A stretch of DNA of 64,000 nucleotides. It comes from Gnetum montanum. Taxonomy: Eukaryota > Streptophyta > Gnetopsida > Gnetales > Gnetaceae. The position numbers were made by a program, and so were the translations under genes. The notes below the pieces were generated by a model, which was not told where the DNA came from, made no database searches, and saw only the letters and a program-made list of their open reading frames with translations. Location of the stretch: the NCBI GenBank assembly GCA_015680685.1, contig MNCI01003660.1:1160190-1224189 (forward strand). The letters run 5' to 3'. Each line of letters starts with the position of its first letter. The first letter of the stretch is position 1. Positions 35,190-46,700 of this stretch are shown here, in pieces.

Positions 35190-37382
35190 TGAAAACACCA
35201 CAAAATTTTGGCTAGCACTTTCAAACAGAAAATAAAGCTAAGTCATGATGATCCCCAGCATGACCAAGCTCTAGAGCATCAAAATAGCATCGAATGGAGC
35301 ATAATTGAAAAGGAAAAAGTTCCTCAGGACCCATAGGTGACTACATCAGCATTTGGGATTAGGAATTTTAAATTTTGGATTCAAAATACTTGGTTTTGAC
35401 CAAGTATACTCTGTTCACGCTGGGCTGTACGCTGGCCAGCGTATAGACCAGCGTATGGCAACTTTTGGGCCCCAAAAATGAGTCAAAACATGCTATAATT
35501 AAGCACTTGGACCCCCCCATGACATTCCCCAAGGTCCTCAGTAGCTCTCAGCCTCCTAAAAATTCAATTTTGGGTCCTAAATGATGCAATTTCATGTGTA
35601 TATGCTAGGCACACCTTAGTGTACGCTGGCCAGTGTATAGCCCAGTGTATACCATCAAAAAGGGCCTAAAATAGGAATCACAGAGCAATATTTTCACATC
35701 AAATTGACTCTTGGAGGTAGGAAAACTATTGAGCATCATCACTGGCTTTTGAAGATCAAGTTTTGACCTTGAAATGATGCATTTTCATGCATATACGCTG
35801 GGTACACCTTGCTATACGCTCGCTAAGGTATAGCCCAGCGTACACCACCATGAACAGGGAAAATCAGGCACTTTTGGGCAAGTTTTCAACCTGGAATTGA
35901 TCCTTAGGACATGGGAATAATCCTACAAGGTCATAGGCTTCAAAAACTTCAGTTTTGGGCTTCCAACGAGCCATTTTCACCTGTTTACACTAAGCACACC
36001 TTGGTATACGCTGGCCAACGTATAGCTCAGCGTAGACCACCAAAATAGGCCCAAAATTGCATCAAAATGAAGTCAAAATTAGCATTCAGACACCTTGGAG
36101 GATCAGCAGCACTCAAGCATCAAGGGACAAGCACTAGCGTATAGAGTCAGACATCCAACATGGTAGTTCATGAGGTGTACGCTGAGGTTGATGCTGGCCA
36201 ATGTATAGCCTAGCGTCAATCCCACAAAGTCCTCCAAAACAGCACCAAATCAAGGCAAAATCAGCTCAAATTCGACATACAGCACCCTTAGGACATGAGC
36301 CATGCATATCTATAGTCAAAATTGGCTTTGGAGGTCAAAATTTGGTCCAAAATGCATCATTTATGGTCCATACGTTGGTTGACGTATGGAGTGTATACGC
36401 CAGCGTATGGAGCATATAGAGTGTATACGTTAGCGTATGGAGCATATACGCTAGCGTACACACGCTAGATGCCCAATCTCATACACTAAAAGCTGTATGT
36501 GAATGCCAACACACGCTAGAGAATTTCCAGACATGTTGAGGCCAAAAACAGTAGGCCAGAGCATGGATCTAGAAGCTAGAGACATCATTCTTATTGTAAC
36601 ATACAAATTCTTTTGTAAATTTTAAGTTTTTTGAGCATTCCAAGATTATACATTGGCCGTTCATACACCAGCATGTACACTACACGTTATACAATTGTAA
36701 TGTATCTTGCACTCGGTCAACGCACCACCTATCTCCCGATTCGAATTTTTCTCACCTCACAGCCACTCATCTCCTTCGAGATCTGAATCTAACATCCAAG
36801 ATCTTATAAAAACCCCAATTTTTCACTAGATCAGGGTTGGCAATTTTTACAAACGGACACAAAAACTGAATCTGGTACACTTAGCAAACTTGGGCATCAA
36901 CCTCCGTACCCTGGGCATCAGACTTGGACGCTGCATTTCCCTGTAATCCAAAACCTGCATCTTCTAGCACCTGTCATCACCCACCAGGGCTAAACATTCG
37001 CTTTGTGTTCAGTCCACAACTGCGTTCTGACTGGTGCACATTGTAATCATTTTTCAATATAAAACAGTTTATATTTTTCCTAGATTTATTGCTGTTTTCT
37101 TTGTTTTTTTCTCAGTTTACGTTTGCATTCTTGTTTACATTATTGTGCCTATTTATGTTATAGTTTACATTTAATGTGCATCGTTTATGTATAACCCAAC
37201 GCATTGCAAAGTGCGTGCGTTGGGGAAGTTCTCGTTTGATCCACGCGTGAACCATTTAAGGCACTCTGCCTTCGTCCATTCCAGCTTACCCTCAAGCGAA
37301 GGTAGGATCTTCTGTATTTCTTCCGATGATCTCCCAGTGTTTGTTTCATTCCAGCCTTCCACCAACGATTTTGGATGGTACA
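35190..37382 (+). repeat. 5' LTR of nested Tat-like element (right end inferred)
   Basis: Start confirmed by the matching 3' LTR (42160 on). The right end is inferred from a CA just before the candidate primer site. A TATAAAAA box lies at about 36806. The length of about 2.2 kb is long, as is common for this lineage. Confidence 0.65.
35400..36260 (+). repeat. ~193-bp tandem repeat with TACGCTGGCCAGCGTA palindrome
   Basis: The palindrome or its decayed forms start at 35428, 35622, 35815, 36007 and about 36190, a spacing of 194, 193, 192 and ~183. Each unit also has a GCACACCTTGGTATACGCTGG-like lead and an AGCCCAGCGTA-like tail. More partial palindromes (TATACGCTAGCGTA type) follow to 36470. 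Confidence 0.85.
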
Positions 37383-37386
37383 AAAA

Positions 37387-37402
37387 TGGTGCTAGAAGGA
37401 GG
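37387..37402 (+). promoter_or_regulatory. candidate primer binding site of nested element
   Basis: TGGTGCTAGAAGGAGG begins with TGG, complementary to a tRNA CCA end, four bases after a CA. The tRNA was not identified and there is no second boundary to confirm it. Confidence 0.45.
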
Positions 37403-37429
37403 GGTATTTTTCTCCTAGATCAACGTCTT

Positions 37430-38010
37430 GCTATCCTAGATCTACCCTCTGTGACTGCAAATCTGCACCCTGTGACTACAGATCTACGTCTCGTTCCACT
37501 AGATCTATGCTCAAACATTGCGGATCTAGGTTTTGCTCTCTTAGATCTATGATATACCCTCTATGATTATAGATCTATGTCTCGTTCCACTAGATCTACG
37601 CTCAAACATTGCAGATCTGTATTTTTCTCTCTCAGATCTGTGATCTACCCTATGTGACTGCAGATCTGCACCCTGTGACTGCAGATCTATGTCTCGTTCC
37701 ACTAAATCTATGCTCAAACATTGCAGATATGCATTTTGCTCTCTTAGATATGTGATTTACCCTCTGTGACTGCATATCTGCACCCTATGACTGTAGATCT
37801 ACATCTCGTTCTACTAGATCTACGCTCAAACATTGCATATCTATGTTTTGCTCTCTCAAATATGTGATCTACCCTCTGTGACTTCAGATCTGCACCCTAT
37901 GACTACAGATCTGCACCGTGTGATTGCAGATCTACATCTCGTTCCACTAGATCTACGCTCAAACATTGCAGATCTGTGTTTTTCTCTCTTAGATCTGTGC
38001 CACATCCAGC
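37430..38010 (+). repeat. 91/112/133-bp leader minisatellite with 21-bp sub-unit
   Basis: The marker TCAAACATTG recurs at 37511, 37602, 37714, 37826 and 37959: spacings 91, 112, 112 and 133. The steps of 21 correspond to copies of a sub-unit around TGTGACTGCAGATCTGCACC. It lies between LTR and gag. Open frames here (for example 37187-37552) are by-products. Confidence 0.85.
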
Positions 38011-38340
38011 ATTCATACGCTATTCACCTGTATACGCTGCATCTTTACAGTTTTGTTTTGGCCAAAATTTCAATTTTTATAGTATACACTGTAGTTCACC
38101 TCCCTTGTTGGCGTTTACACTTGCATTATATCCTGTTTATCATCTGTATATGCTGTACATAGTTGGTGTACGCTGTGACCCCTGCTCATACGCTGCCACC
38201 TATACGTTGTTCCAACACTTGGCCAAATTTTCTCCCGTTTACGCTGTATACACTGACAACACTTAGAAAAGTTTTTGCTCCCTGTCCAACACCTAACCAA
38301 ATTTTTTTTAGTTTATGTTGCAATGCTTAAAGCACATAAA

Positions 38341-41313
38341 ATGGACCCTATGAATACTAATACTTCTGCTCTCCTCATCTCTACTCCAGCACGTCAGTCT
38401 TATACCCTGTGACCACCATAGGAACCATAGTGACTCATGGTGAGGTCAACCCTTAGGGGCCACCTCACCGATCACTGAGACTGCAGGGCCGTGACCCCTC
38501 ATTCACCACTTTGACCCCCGAGCAATACAACTTCATATGTGTCAAGATCCAAGCGAGCTTACCCGTTGATCAAACGGACCTTGATGCGAAAAGACATTAT
38601 GAAGTCATCAACAAGGGAGGTCATGAATTCATCCCTACCCCCTATGACATCATCCCACTCAGAATTTCACCACGAACTCATCTCCCAGCTCCTTATGGCA
38701 AGGAGCCAAAACTCACGGTGATCCACTAAGGAGTTCCAATACCAAGATGAGGAAGATGACTTCGAGGCACAATCTGAAACTAAGGATTTATACCACATCC
38801 TTAGTCCCCGTGCCCATGTTAACCCATCATTCCACTCACGCGTGGGACAGACAATTCATCATCACTCGTCAACAAGCACACAACCACCGGTATCCCGACA
38901 TGAATTACCCATGTCCACGTCCACCCAGTACATGTTGGCAGTGCAAACACATGGGGCCACTTTCGTTACATCGGCCCCACACATTTAGGGTGTCACTTCA
39001 TAGTTTGTGGCTAGGTAAGGAACCATACCCCTTGTTCAACTACCCACTTACTTCAACGTGCCACACCCTGCAACCAAAACTCTGAACGTTGCTCCACAGC
39101 AACAAATGACAACCCAACAATCTCCCCAACCAGCTAATCTGCCTACCACTCAAGAGTGTGTAGAAGCAAAACAATGGATGCAAGTGTTAGCTGACGAGGT
39201 AAAGCACCTCAAAACTGCCAACACCGAAGCAATTAAAGTACTGGACTTCTACCACAATGATCTAATTAACTCTTTAGTGCCACTATTAGCTTTACCCAAG
39301 GGAATGACACTGCCCCAATTAACCAAGTACAATGGCAAGGGAGACCCAAACACTCACTTGGTAACATTCTGATCAGAGACTCTGTTGCTTGAAGCTTGGC
39401 CCCACGCAATCTTGCGTGTGTTCGCTATGTCCTTAACGGGCGTAGCCGTAGATTGGTACCAAGCCCTGCCATGTAACTCCATATCCTCTCTTGAGGATTT
39501 GTTACACTAGTTTGTTACCAAGTTTAAGTACAACCTAAAGCTTGAAGCAACACTAGACACTCTGATACAGGTGAAACAAGCACCACTTGAGCCTATGTAG
39601 AAGTTCATCCAACGATGGAGCGCGGCCCTTAATGAACTTCATGAGGCCATCCCTAAAACGTATTTGCTTATGATTCTGAAGGGAGCTGTGAATGACTTCG
39701 TTAAGTTAAATCTGTACTACCTAAGTGCTCAAATGTTGAGCCAAGATTTCACGTAGATCAAGAACATTGAACAAGCTGCACAAGCCAGTAATGATCTTGC
39801 CTAGGTGGCTTACAAAAACGAACATGTTGTCAAGAAAAAGGCAACATCACCAACTGTAGCCACAAGCACAAAAACAAAAAATAGCAGTACCAACCCGCTT
39901 GCAATGACAAGGGCCACCCCAAGGCCCAAATTTTAGTCCAAGGATCGCTCTAAGTACATGCCGCTACCTGCGTGACCTTTTGAACTACTAGAGCAACTCC
40001 TTAAAGTCAGGAAAATCCATTACAAACACGTAGCGAAGAATGCTCGTCGTCGACATGATAGGTACTCTAAGCTACTGAGGAACCCCACCTTAGCAGCACC
40101 AAATGAGCCCCCGGTTCCATGACATTTCAAGTTAGACCAATTCTGTCACTACCACCAGATGTCTGGTCACAACACTGACACCTACTGGGCATTACAGGAT
40201 GATCTTCATAAAATGATAGAACGGGGTCAACTGAATGTCAACACCCTGAATCAACCCAGCATAGATGATGCCTCCTATGTCATAAACTCCATTGGCATAG
40301 ATAGTAAGCCTAAACCTATGCAGCAACCTTTTGTGATCTGTGTGCCTCCCAACAAGGCAATGATCCCCTCCACCTCCACAAGCAAGAGGCCTCCCATCGT
40401 CATCAAGGTGCCACCTAGAGCACCAACGACACCTTTCGTGGTCAAAGTACCACCACCTCACACGTCTACTAAGACATTAAAGTGGCAAGATTCAACACAA
40501 TCCCGAGCACCGAAGACACCCTTTGTGGTCAAAGTACCACCATAGTCGCCCACTAAGACGTTAACCTGGAAGGAAGCGTCATTGTTTGCTAAGACGTTAA
40601 ACTAGCAAACACCCCAAGCACCACCGTAATCGTCTGCTAAGATGTTAAACTAGCATGATGCACTGACCACAACTGCAAAGAAACCTTTCGTCATCAAGGT
40701 GCCACAATAAGCTAGTCAAACACCAACTACCCCTCCCAAACTACCATTTGTCATAAGGGTGCCACCACGCGATGGCCCCTCACCTACCTAGATCCCAACC
40801 GTAGGCAACATCTCAACCTCTTCTCCCTCAAGAGTCAACTTTGCCAACAACACAGGTAAGCCTACCAAATGGCAGCAAAAGAGGACAAATGAACAATGAA
40901 TAACCTCCATGGCCATAACAAAGGCCACACCAAGAAAGCAACAATTGAACGCTGGGGCCCCTGCTCCCAATCCCTCAACCCAAGAGAAGGAAGCTAAAGC
41001 CAACACAACGACCAACAACACAGACTTCGTAGTTGCATTGGCCCAAGTGAAACAAATGCTCAAACAAAAGAACACAGCCATGAGCTTGTACGACCTGGTC
41101 ATGACGTCATCGGCTCATCGCGAAGCCTTAGCGCAAATGTTAGCTTCCATTCCTGTTACAGAGGACATCCTTGCTAACATGGAATCCATCCGTGCAACGA
41201 TTTTACAACACACACCACAAGGATTGGATTCAAACACCTTAGCCTTCCGTGATGATGTAGTTAAAGTCAACCCCCGAACGAGGGGAGGTCACAACAGCTC
41301 CATTTTCAATTAG
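38341..41313 (+). pseudogene. gag of nested Tat-like element
   Basis: The first possible ATG is at 38341; frame shifts occur before 39058. From 39058 to 41313 a single frame continues with stops. The capsid-like segment is at about 39330-39800 (VDWYQALPCNSISSLEDLL, then KFIQRWSAALNELHEAIP). A zinc-knuckle-like block follows at 40120-40230 (CHYHQMSGHNTDTYWALQDD), of the Cys-x2-His ... Gly-His type, with the last Cys replaced. A repeat region with PFVVKVPP motifs covers 40320-40790. The C-terminal part (40909-41313) is helical in character. Homologous to the minus-strand copy at 62510-63694. Confidence 0.75.
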
Positions 41314-41329
41314 CATACATGTTGGGCAA

Positions 41330-41836
41330 TGTACCATTCACAGAGTGCACGTTGATGATGGCACGGAAACAAACATAGTTCTATACTCCATCATCGATAA
41401 ACTAGGCATGGCAGACAAGATCATGCCAACAGAAACCACGTGTCTAAAATCCTTCAACGGATCACATGTCATAGTCAAAGGCATGATTAACCTAGCCTTC
41501 GTGGTAGGTGAAAAATTCCCCACTAGTGCGGAGTTCATTGTCATAGAAGAGATGTCCAGTTTCAACATGATTCTTGGTAGACCTTGGCTAGCACAACAAC
41601 GAGCTGTTTCCTCATCGATACATCAAGAAATACGCCTTCCATACGAAGGTGGACAAGTCATTATACATGGTGATAACACTCCCTTTCAAGCTAACCATAA
41701 CATAGACATGTCACAGGTCTTGAAAGAGGAGCCTCTTGATGCAACACACACAACAACAAACACATCACCTCATCCTGTGGCTTTGGTTGTGACAACAAAT
41801 TCTCTTAAACCTGATACAAGAGTCTTATTCCTCTAA
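41330..41836 (+). pseudogene. aspartic protease of nested Tat-like element
   Basis: Open for 163 codons in frame 2, after gag in frame 1. VHVDDGTETN carries the catalytic Asp-Asp-Gly where many retropepsins have Asp-Ser/Thr-Gly. MILGRPWLAQQRAVSSSIHQ fits the Tat-lineage protease end. The minus-strand copy at 61671-62210 has the same VHVDDG, so this is a family trait and not a new mutation. Confidence 0.78.
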
Positions 41837-42145
41837 AGGAAACACACCTCATGCCGTGGTTCCAAGTCTGCCAAATACTGGCTATCGACAAGGATCAACA
41901 TGAGTCGTTAGTACAGATGAACATTCCTCTCCCACACCAGCACAATCCCTTAATCAATTCCCAATCCCACAGTTGCAAACATCCTTCCTACCCATCTCAA
42001 AACCTTATTTCCTACTCCCATGTACTTTGAAAATGGTGCGACGACATTTGGCCAAGTGCCTAAGGACAATGCTGACTACCGGGTTGCTTATGGTGTTTTG
42101 TACTTCTTTGTCGATGCCTCTCAGGTCGATTCCTCCAGGCATCAA
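41837..42145 (+). other. junction where pol is missing
   Basis: About 310 bp joining the protease end to the 3' untranslated end. No polymerase motif. The last ~60 bp resemble 3040-3090 of the Tat-like element at the left, which does have integrase. Confidence 0.6.
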
Positions 42146-42159
42146 CAAAGAGGGACCAA
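42146..42159 (+). promoter_or_regulatory. polypurine tract of nested element
   Basis: CAAAGAGGGACCAA precedes the 3' LTR start TGAAAACACC. Confidence 0.7.
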
Positions 42160-42510
42160 TGAAAACACCACAAAATTTTGGCTAGCACTTTCAGATAGAA
42201 AATAAAGCTAAGCCATGATGATCCCGAGTAGGACCAAGCTCTAGAGCATCAAAACAGCATCAAATGGAGCATAATTGAAAAGGCAAAAGTTCCTTGGGAT
42301 CCACAGGTGACTACATCAGCATCTGGCATCAGGAATTTCAAATTTTGGGTTCAAAATACTTGGTTTTGACCAAGTATACTCTGTTCACGCTGGGCTGTAC
42401 ACTGGCCAGTGTACAGACTAGCGTATGGCAACTTTTGGGCCCCAAAAATGAGTCAAAACATGCTAGAATTGAGCGTCTAGACCCCCCATGACCTTGCCCA
42501 AGGTCCCTAG
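42160..42510 (+). repeat. truncated 3' LTR of nested element
   Basis: Matches 35190-35540 of the 5' LTR, then stops near CCAAGGTCCCTAG. The remaining ~1.8 kb is absent and element-2 LTR sequence follows. Its palindrome reads TACACTGGCCAGTGTA. Confidence 0.85.
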
Positions 42511-43241
42511 GGTATCAAGTCTCATAGTTTTAATAAAGTTCTTGCAATTTTTCTTTCTAATAGTTAGAATATTTTTCTAATTACCCATAGTAGGAGTCAA
42601 AGAGTGTATGGATCTTTATTGGATCACTATTGTACCCGAGCACTTTAGTGTGTGCAGCAATAAAGACAAGCTTTTTGATCAAACCTTGTAGCACTTGGAC
42701 TAGATAAATTATTTCCTTTATGTATTTAATATTTCATGTAATTTTCCTTAATTTTTTAAGTAATTAAATGATTAATTAAGATAGATTAAATAATAATTAA
42801 TTAAAGCACATAAGTATGACCAATTCAAGCATACACTTGGCTCTTGGTAATCCTAGTAATGCTTAACATTTGATAGTTCAGTAGCATTAAATGTGTTTAG
42901 GATGTGTATGGCAAGTTGGAACAGATGCTTGTGTTAGGAATAGTTGGACATTAGGTAATTCTTAGATCAATTAGTTAGTTAAACATTAAAATTAATTTAT
43001 TCTTTATTTTTAGCAACTTAATTGATAAAAGATAAAATGATAAAAATCATATGCCTCTGTTACACTTAACTATACACTTGCACTTTACAAGTGTGACTAG
43101 GAAGACAATGATTGCCATGATTAGATTCACCTCCTAGAGTGAGTGTACTTAGAAACCTAAAGTCCTTGGAATTCAATCAAATCACTAAGTGAACACTAGT
43201 GATTTGTATTATTAGGTGTAGGGTGTACTCATTGCTCATCA
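42511..43241 (+). repeat. 5' LTR of element 2, right part
   Basis: Resumes element-2 LTR sequence about 56 bp before the point where the left part broke off, so 35134-35189 and 42511-42567 are near-duplicates. Ends CTCATCA at 43241. Confidence 0.85.
42513..42567 (+). repeat. 56-bp duplication at the nested-element junction
   Basis: TATCAAGTCTCATAG ... CTAATAGTTAG repeats 35136-35189 with a few differences. It is far longer than the five bases expected for integration. Confidence 0.85.
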
Positions 43242-43261
43242 TTGACATTATTTTTGGGGAC
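43242..43261 (+). promoter_or_regulatory. degenerate primer binding site of element 2
   Basis: TTGACATTATTTTTGGGGAC directly after the LTR; a decayed tRNA-Asp-type site, aligned by position with 9165-9184. Confidence 0.6.
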
Positions 43262-43298
43262 TTTAGTTAGTTTCATGCACTTCTAGGACTTAGTGGAA

Positions 43299-45290
43299 AT
43301 TATTCACATTGTTGGATTGAACCTTAAAGTTGCAATCATTCTAACACTAATAAAAATTATAAAGAGCACACAGTGAATTTTCTTCTGATTTAAAAATAAC
43401 TTCTTCTCACAAGAATGATTCTCCACCTAAGTTCGAGCACACATCCATTCAAAGGAATGAACAATCAAACCAACCAGTGCCCCAACAATGTTGAGTGGTA
43501 TATACTCATCCCGATGAGTATGTGCCTTATTTTACTTTCATCCTACATCAGGATGATTAGATGCTATGGGAATACATGGAGGGTAACATTGTGTTATTGC
43601 TTAATCAATCAGTTCCTATAATGCTCTAACAAACTCTTATGAGGTTGGGCATCCAGGGGCTCCATGCTAAATACATTATGCAAGACCATGACTCAAGGGA
43701 TTATCATCCCACTAAAGCACAACATAAAATCCATTAGTAAAAGGAGAAACACTATGAAGCTGTGGAGGGAAAATGGTTCAATAACCGCTTGTTCCTGTTG
43801 GGTCAAAAAGATAGTAAAGATTCCTTCTCTGGGGATTCTCATTTTAATGACTCGCCTTCCCTTGGTTTCGATGAAGGGGCCTTGAACCATAATTTACAGT
43901 TAATTATAAACAATCTTGGTTCAAGTAAGAACAAGTCTTGTGATCATGGGGGATACAAAGGTAGGCGTTATGGTAGGGACAAGGATAAGCATCATGAAGA
44001 TGATCGTTGTCATGATCATCGAAGAGGGGATGACAGGCATTGTGGTGCTAGTCCTCATTCTTCTTCACCTTCGTCATCCTCTTCTTTCTCCTCAAGGTCT
44101 AACCAAAGTTGTAGAGGGTGTGATCACGATGAAGGTGATCAATGGGATAGAAATGATCATGATCATAGGGCCTATCAAGATGATTAAGATCAAGGGAGTG
44201 GACATTCAATGAAGGCTCTCCACCACAAGAGAAGTGGGAGTAGAGGGCATCATAAGCATCATGATCATCATAGAGGCCATGACTATGATGAGCCATTTCT
44301 TGCTACTTGAAACATGCTGAATATCATAGAGGTATTCAAAATTCCAACAAGGCATGTGAAAGATAGTTGAATAAAGTAGTTGGATATGAACAATATTTCC
44401 AAGTTTAAGGGGGGATATAATTCAGATTTGTAGAATCATCTACAAGCCTTTCACAATGATTGTGTCTTGTAGAACATAGAGAATGACTGGAAAAAACTTA
44501 AGCTATTTCCCAAGACACTCGTAAAAGAAGTAGAAAGTTGGTACTGCTCTTTGGAGCTGGAATCAATTCGTAGATGAAGTACAATGCTTGAGTTGTTTAA
44601 TGACAAGTATCAAACGTACTCTCAAGTGTCCAACTTGAGAAAGAAGATCTAAGGTTAGAGCCAAGAAATTCATGAACCCTTGGATGTAGCCATGGGTAGG
44701 TATTATTCCCTTTTGCATAGATGTCTTGGCCATGGTTATTCTCAAAGGGAGTAGCTTCATCATATCATAGATGGGGTTTGATTAGAAATGAGAAGAACTC
44801 TTAGGGTCTATGCCCAAGGAAGACTATTAGAACTTAGAGCCCATCAAATCCAAAGGCTCATTGAGTAGATTGCCAAAGAAGAAGGTGAGATTAGAACAAG
44901 AGAGTATGTGAAGGAGTACAACCAAGGCCCTTCCATCAGAAAAGGGAAGTCTAGTTTGTTAACAATGAGGCACCACTTGATGAAGTGGTGTAGTGAAAAA
45001 CCTTGTCAATCTAGAAATTTGTTTCTAAAATTTTGGATAAGGTAGAAAAAATGTGAAACTCTTTGGATGAAAAGTTTCAAAAAGCTTTGAAAATAGTAGA
45101 GGCATCCAAAGAGCAAAGTAGTGATCATGATTGCAAGAGAAGGAAGAAAGTCAAATGTGCCCACCAAAGGGGTAAGGGCAAAGCTATTACCATAGAGGAG
45201 GTTGTGAAGTTCAAATTAGATGATGATGGTGGATGTGAGGTCTACCAATACATATCCTAAGGAATGTTTCCTTGTTATTTCACACTTGCA
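43299..45290 (+). pseudogene. element 2 gag
   Basis: Aligned with element 1 gag. The expected start codon position reads GTG near 43299. The His/Asp/Arg-rich and Ser-rich block is at 43930-44190 (DRCHDHRRGDDRHCG, then a Ser run). The capsid-like part is at about 44400-44880. 45063-45260 is a Lys-rich C-terminal piece ending in a GGCEVYQY-like motif also seen in element 1 (GCEICQYDH). Frame changes between 43415 (frame 2), 43762 (frame 1) and 45063 (frame 3), plus many stops. Confidence 0.7.
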
Positions 45291-45299
45291 AGTTTATGG

Positions 45300-46700
45300 G
45301 GTATATGCTCTAAATCCTAGATTGGCAAGAAGGCAAGCACCTAGAAGATTGCCTTACCCTCACAGCAATCCAAGGCAGTTCCACCAACAATAAGCCTATT
45401 ATCCAAGTGAAGCTCCACCATAACCATTTTAGTAGTATCATCAGTGGTAGCAGCCATAGTCATGGGGGATGCCACCACCAAGGCAGTAGTACCCTTATAA
45501 ACAACTTGATCCATATGGGTACTATGTTTAGCAACCCATGTCTCCACATGACTCTTCCAATCGTGCTTTTTTTCTGCATCACTACTACCCTCTTGAGTAT
45601 TATAAAGCTTAATCTCCATCTCTAAGAGGGGAGTTCCTATACCCTTATCAGCCTCCTCATCCTTCTACTCATGTCACTCTACTATCAACCCAATTACCAC
45701 ATGATCCATTAATGTAGGGTGAAATTTTAGCCTAGCCGTAGCATGTAATGCTACCAAGGTCGTTAATTCATAGCTGGCTCCTTAGTTGAGTGGTTTAGAA
45801 CCTAGACCTCGAAAAGGATCATTCTTTCAATCCAATAGCCCTAAAAAGCCCTCATAGACTCATTTTGTTAGTAACCCTAGTCCTTCCTCATCCTTTATAT
45901 ATAATTCATTCAAGTCCCCTTTGAACTAATCACCTTCCAAAGTGCATATTGTCATGCTAACCCATGTTGTAACTGATTGGATAAAAGCTGGTTACCTTTC
46001 TAGGAAAAGATTTGATCTTGGGAGTTTCTTAATCTATCTCCAAATCATTGGGAATAAGCCTTGTAATGCTCTTCTAGATTCAAGTTCTAGTGTTAATCTG
46101 ATTTCTTATGAGATGTATAAAGCTTGAAACTTACCTCCACTCAAGAAGAGTAAAATTTGTTTTAAGTTAGTAGATCAATCCATCATTATTCCCTTGTAAT
46201 TAGTGGAGGACATTGTGACTACCATCTATAGGTGAACCTATCTTTCTAACTTCTTGGTGATCCATGTTGAAAATTACAAGGGGAACTTTCCAATCATCAT
46301 GGAAAGGGCTTGGCTAAGTACTGTTGATGCATGGTTAGGAATTCAAGATCTTTACTTGAAGATTTCAAAGGAAAGATGCATTTGGAAAGATCAAGAAAAA
46401 GAGAGTTCCATGTATCATGTATAGTGATACAGGGTGCAACTATGTGCAGAAACTATGGATCATAAACAACACATCAATCAAGGCATGTAGATAGTATGTA
46501 AATGAACTAGAAATTCAAAGGTGATTTTATGTAGTGGCCAAAAAACAGAAGGAAACCCAATGGTTGATAGTTGATCTTGAAAGTAGCACACTTTGCATGA
46601 AATCAACTAAGATCTTAACATGTGCCTATGTTGAAGGCATGGATGAATTGGAGTAAGTTCATTGCCAACTCTCCAATGATGAACCTAATGATACTTATTA
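45300..46700 (+). pseudogene. element 2 gag end and protease
   Basis: 45300-45900 corresponds to the Pro/Tyr-rich tail of element 1 Gag, with stops. At 45942-46127 the protease frame reads HVVTDWIKAGYLSRK and ALLDSSSSVNLIS. The active-site Gly of Asp-Ser-Gly is replaced by Ser, so the enzyme would be inactive even without stops. A decayed linker follows. Confidence 0.7.

Larger units (their letters stand above)
35190..42510 (+). mobile_element. nested Tat-like element carrying gag and protease only
   Basis: 5' LTR from 35190 (TGAAAACACCACAAAATTTTG), candidate primer site at 37387, tandem-repeat leader, gag, protease, polypurine tract and a truncated 3' LTR with the same start (42160-42510). 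Only about 320 bp separate the protease from the polypurine tract; reverse transcriptase, RNase H and integrase are absent. It needed enzymes from a relative to move. Confidence 0.82.

Noticed and set aside
35400-38010. CRISPR-like regular repeats
   Set aside because: Repeats are contiguous tandem units in an LTR and leader of a plant retrotransposon, not short repeats with unique spacers.
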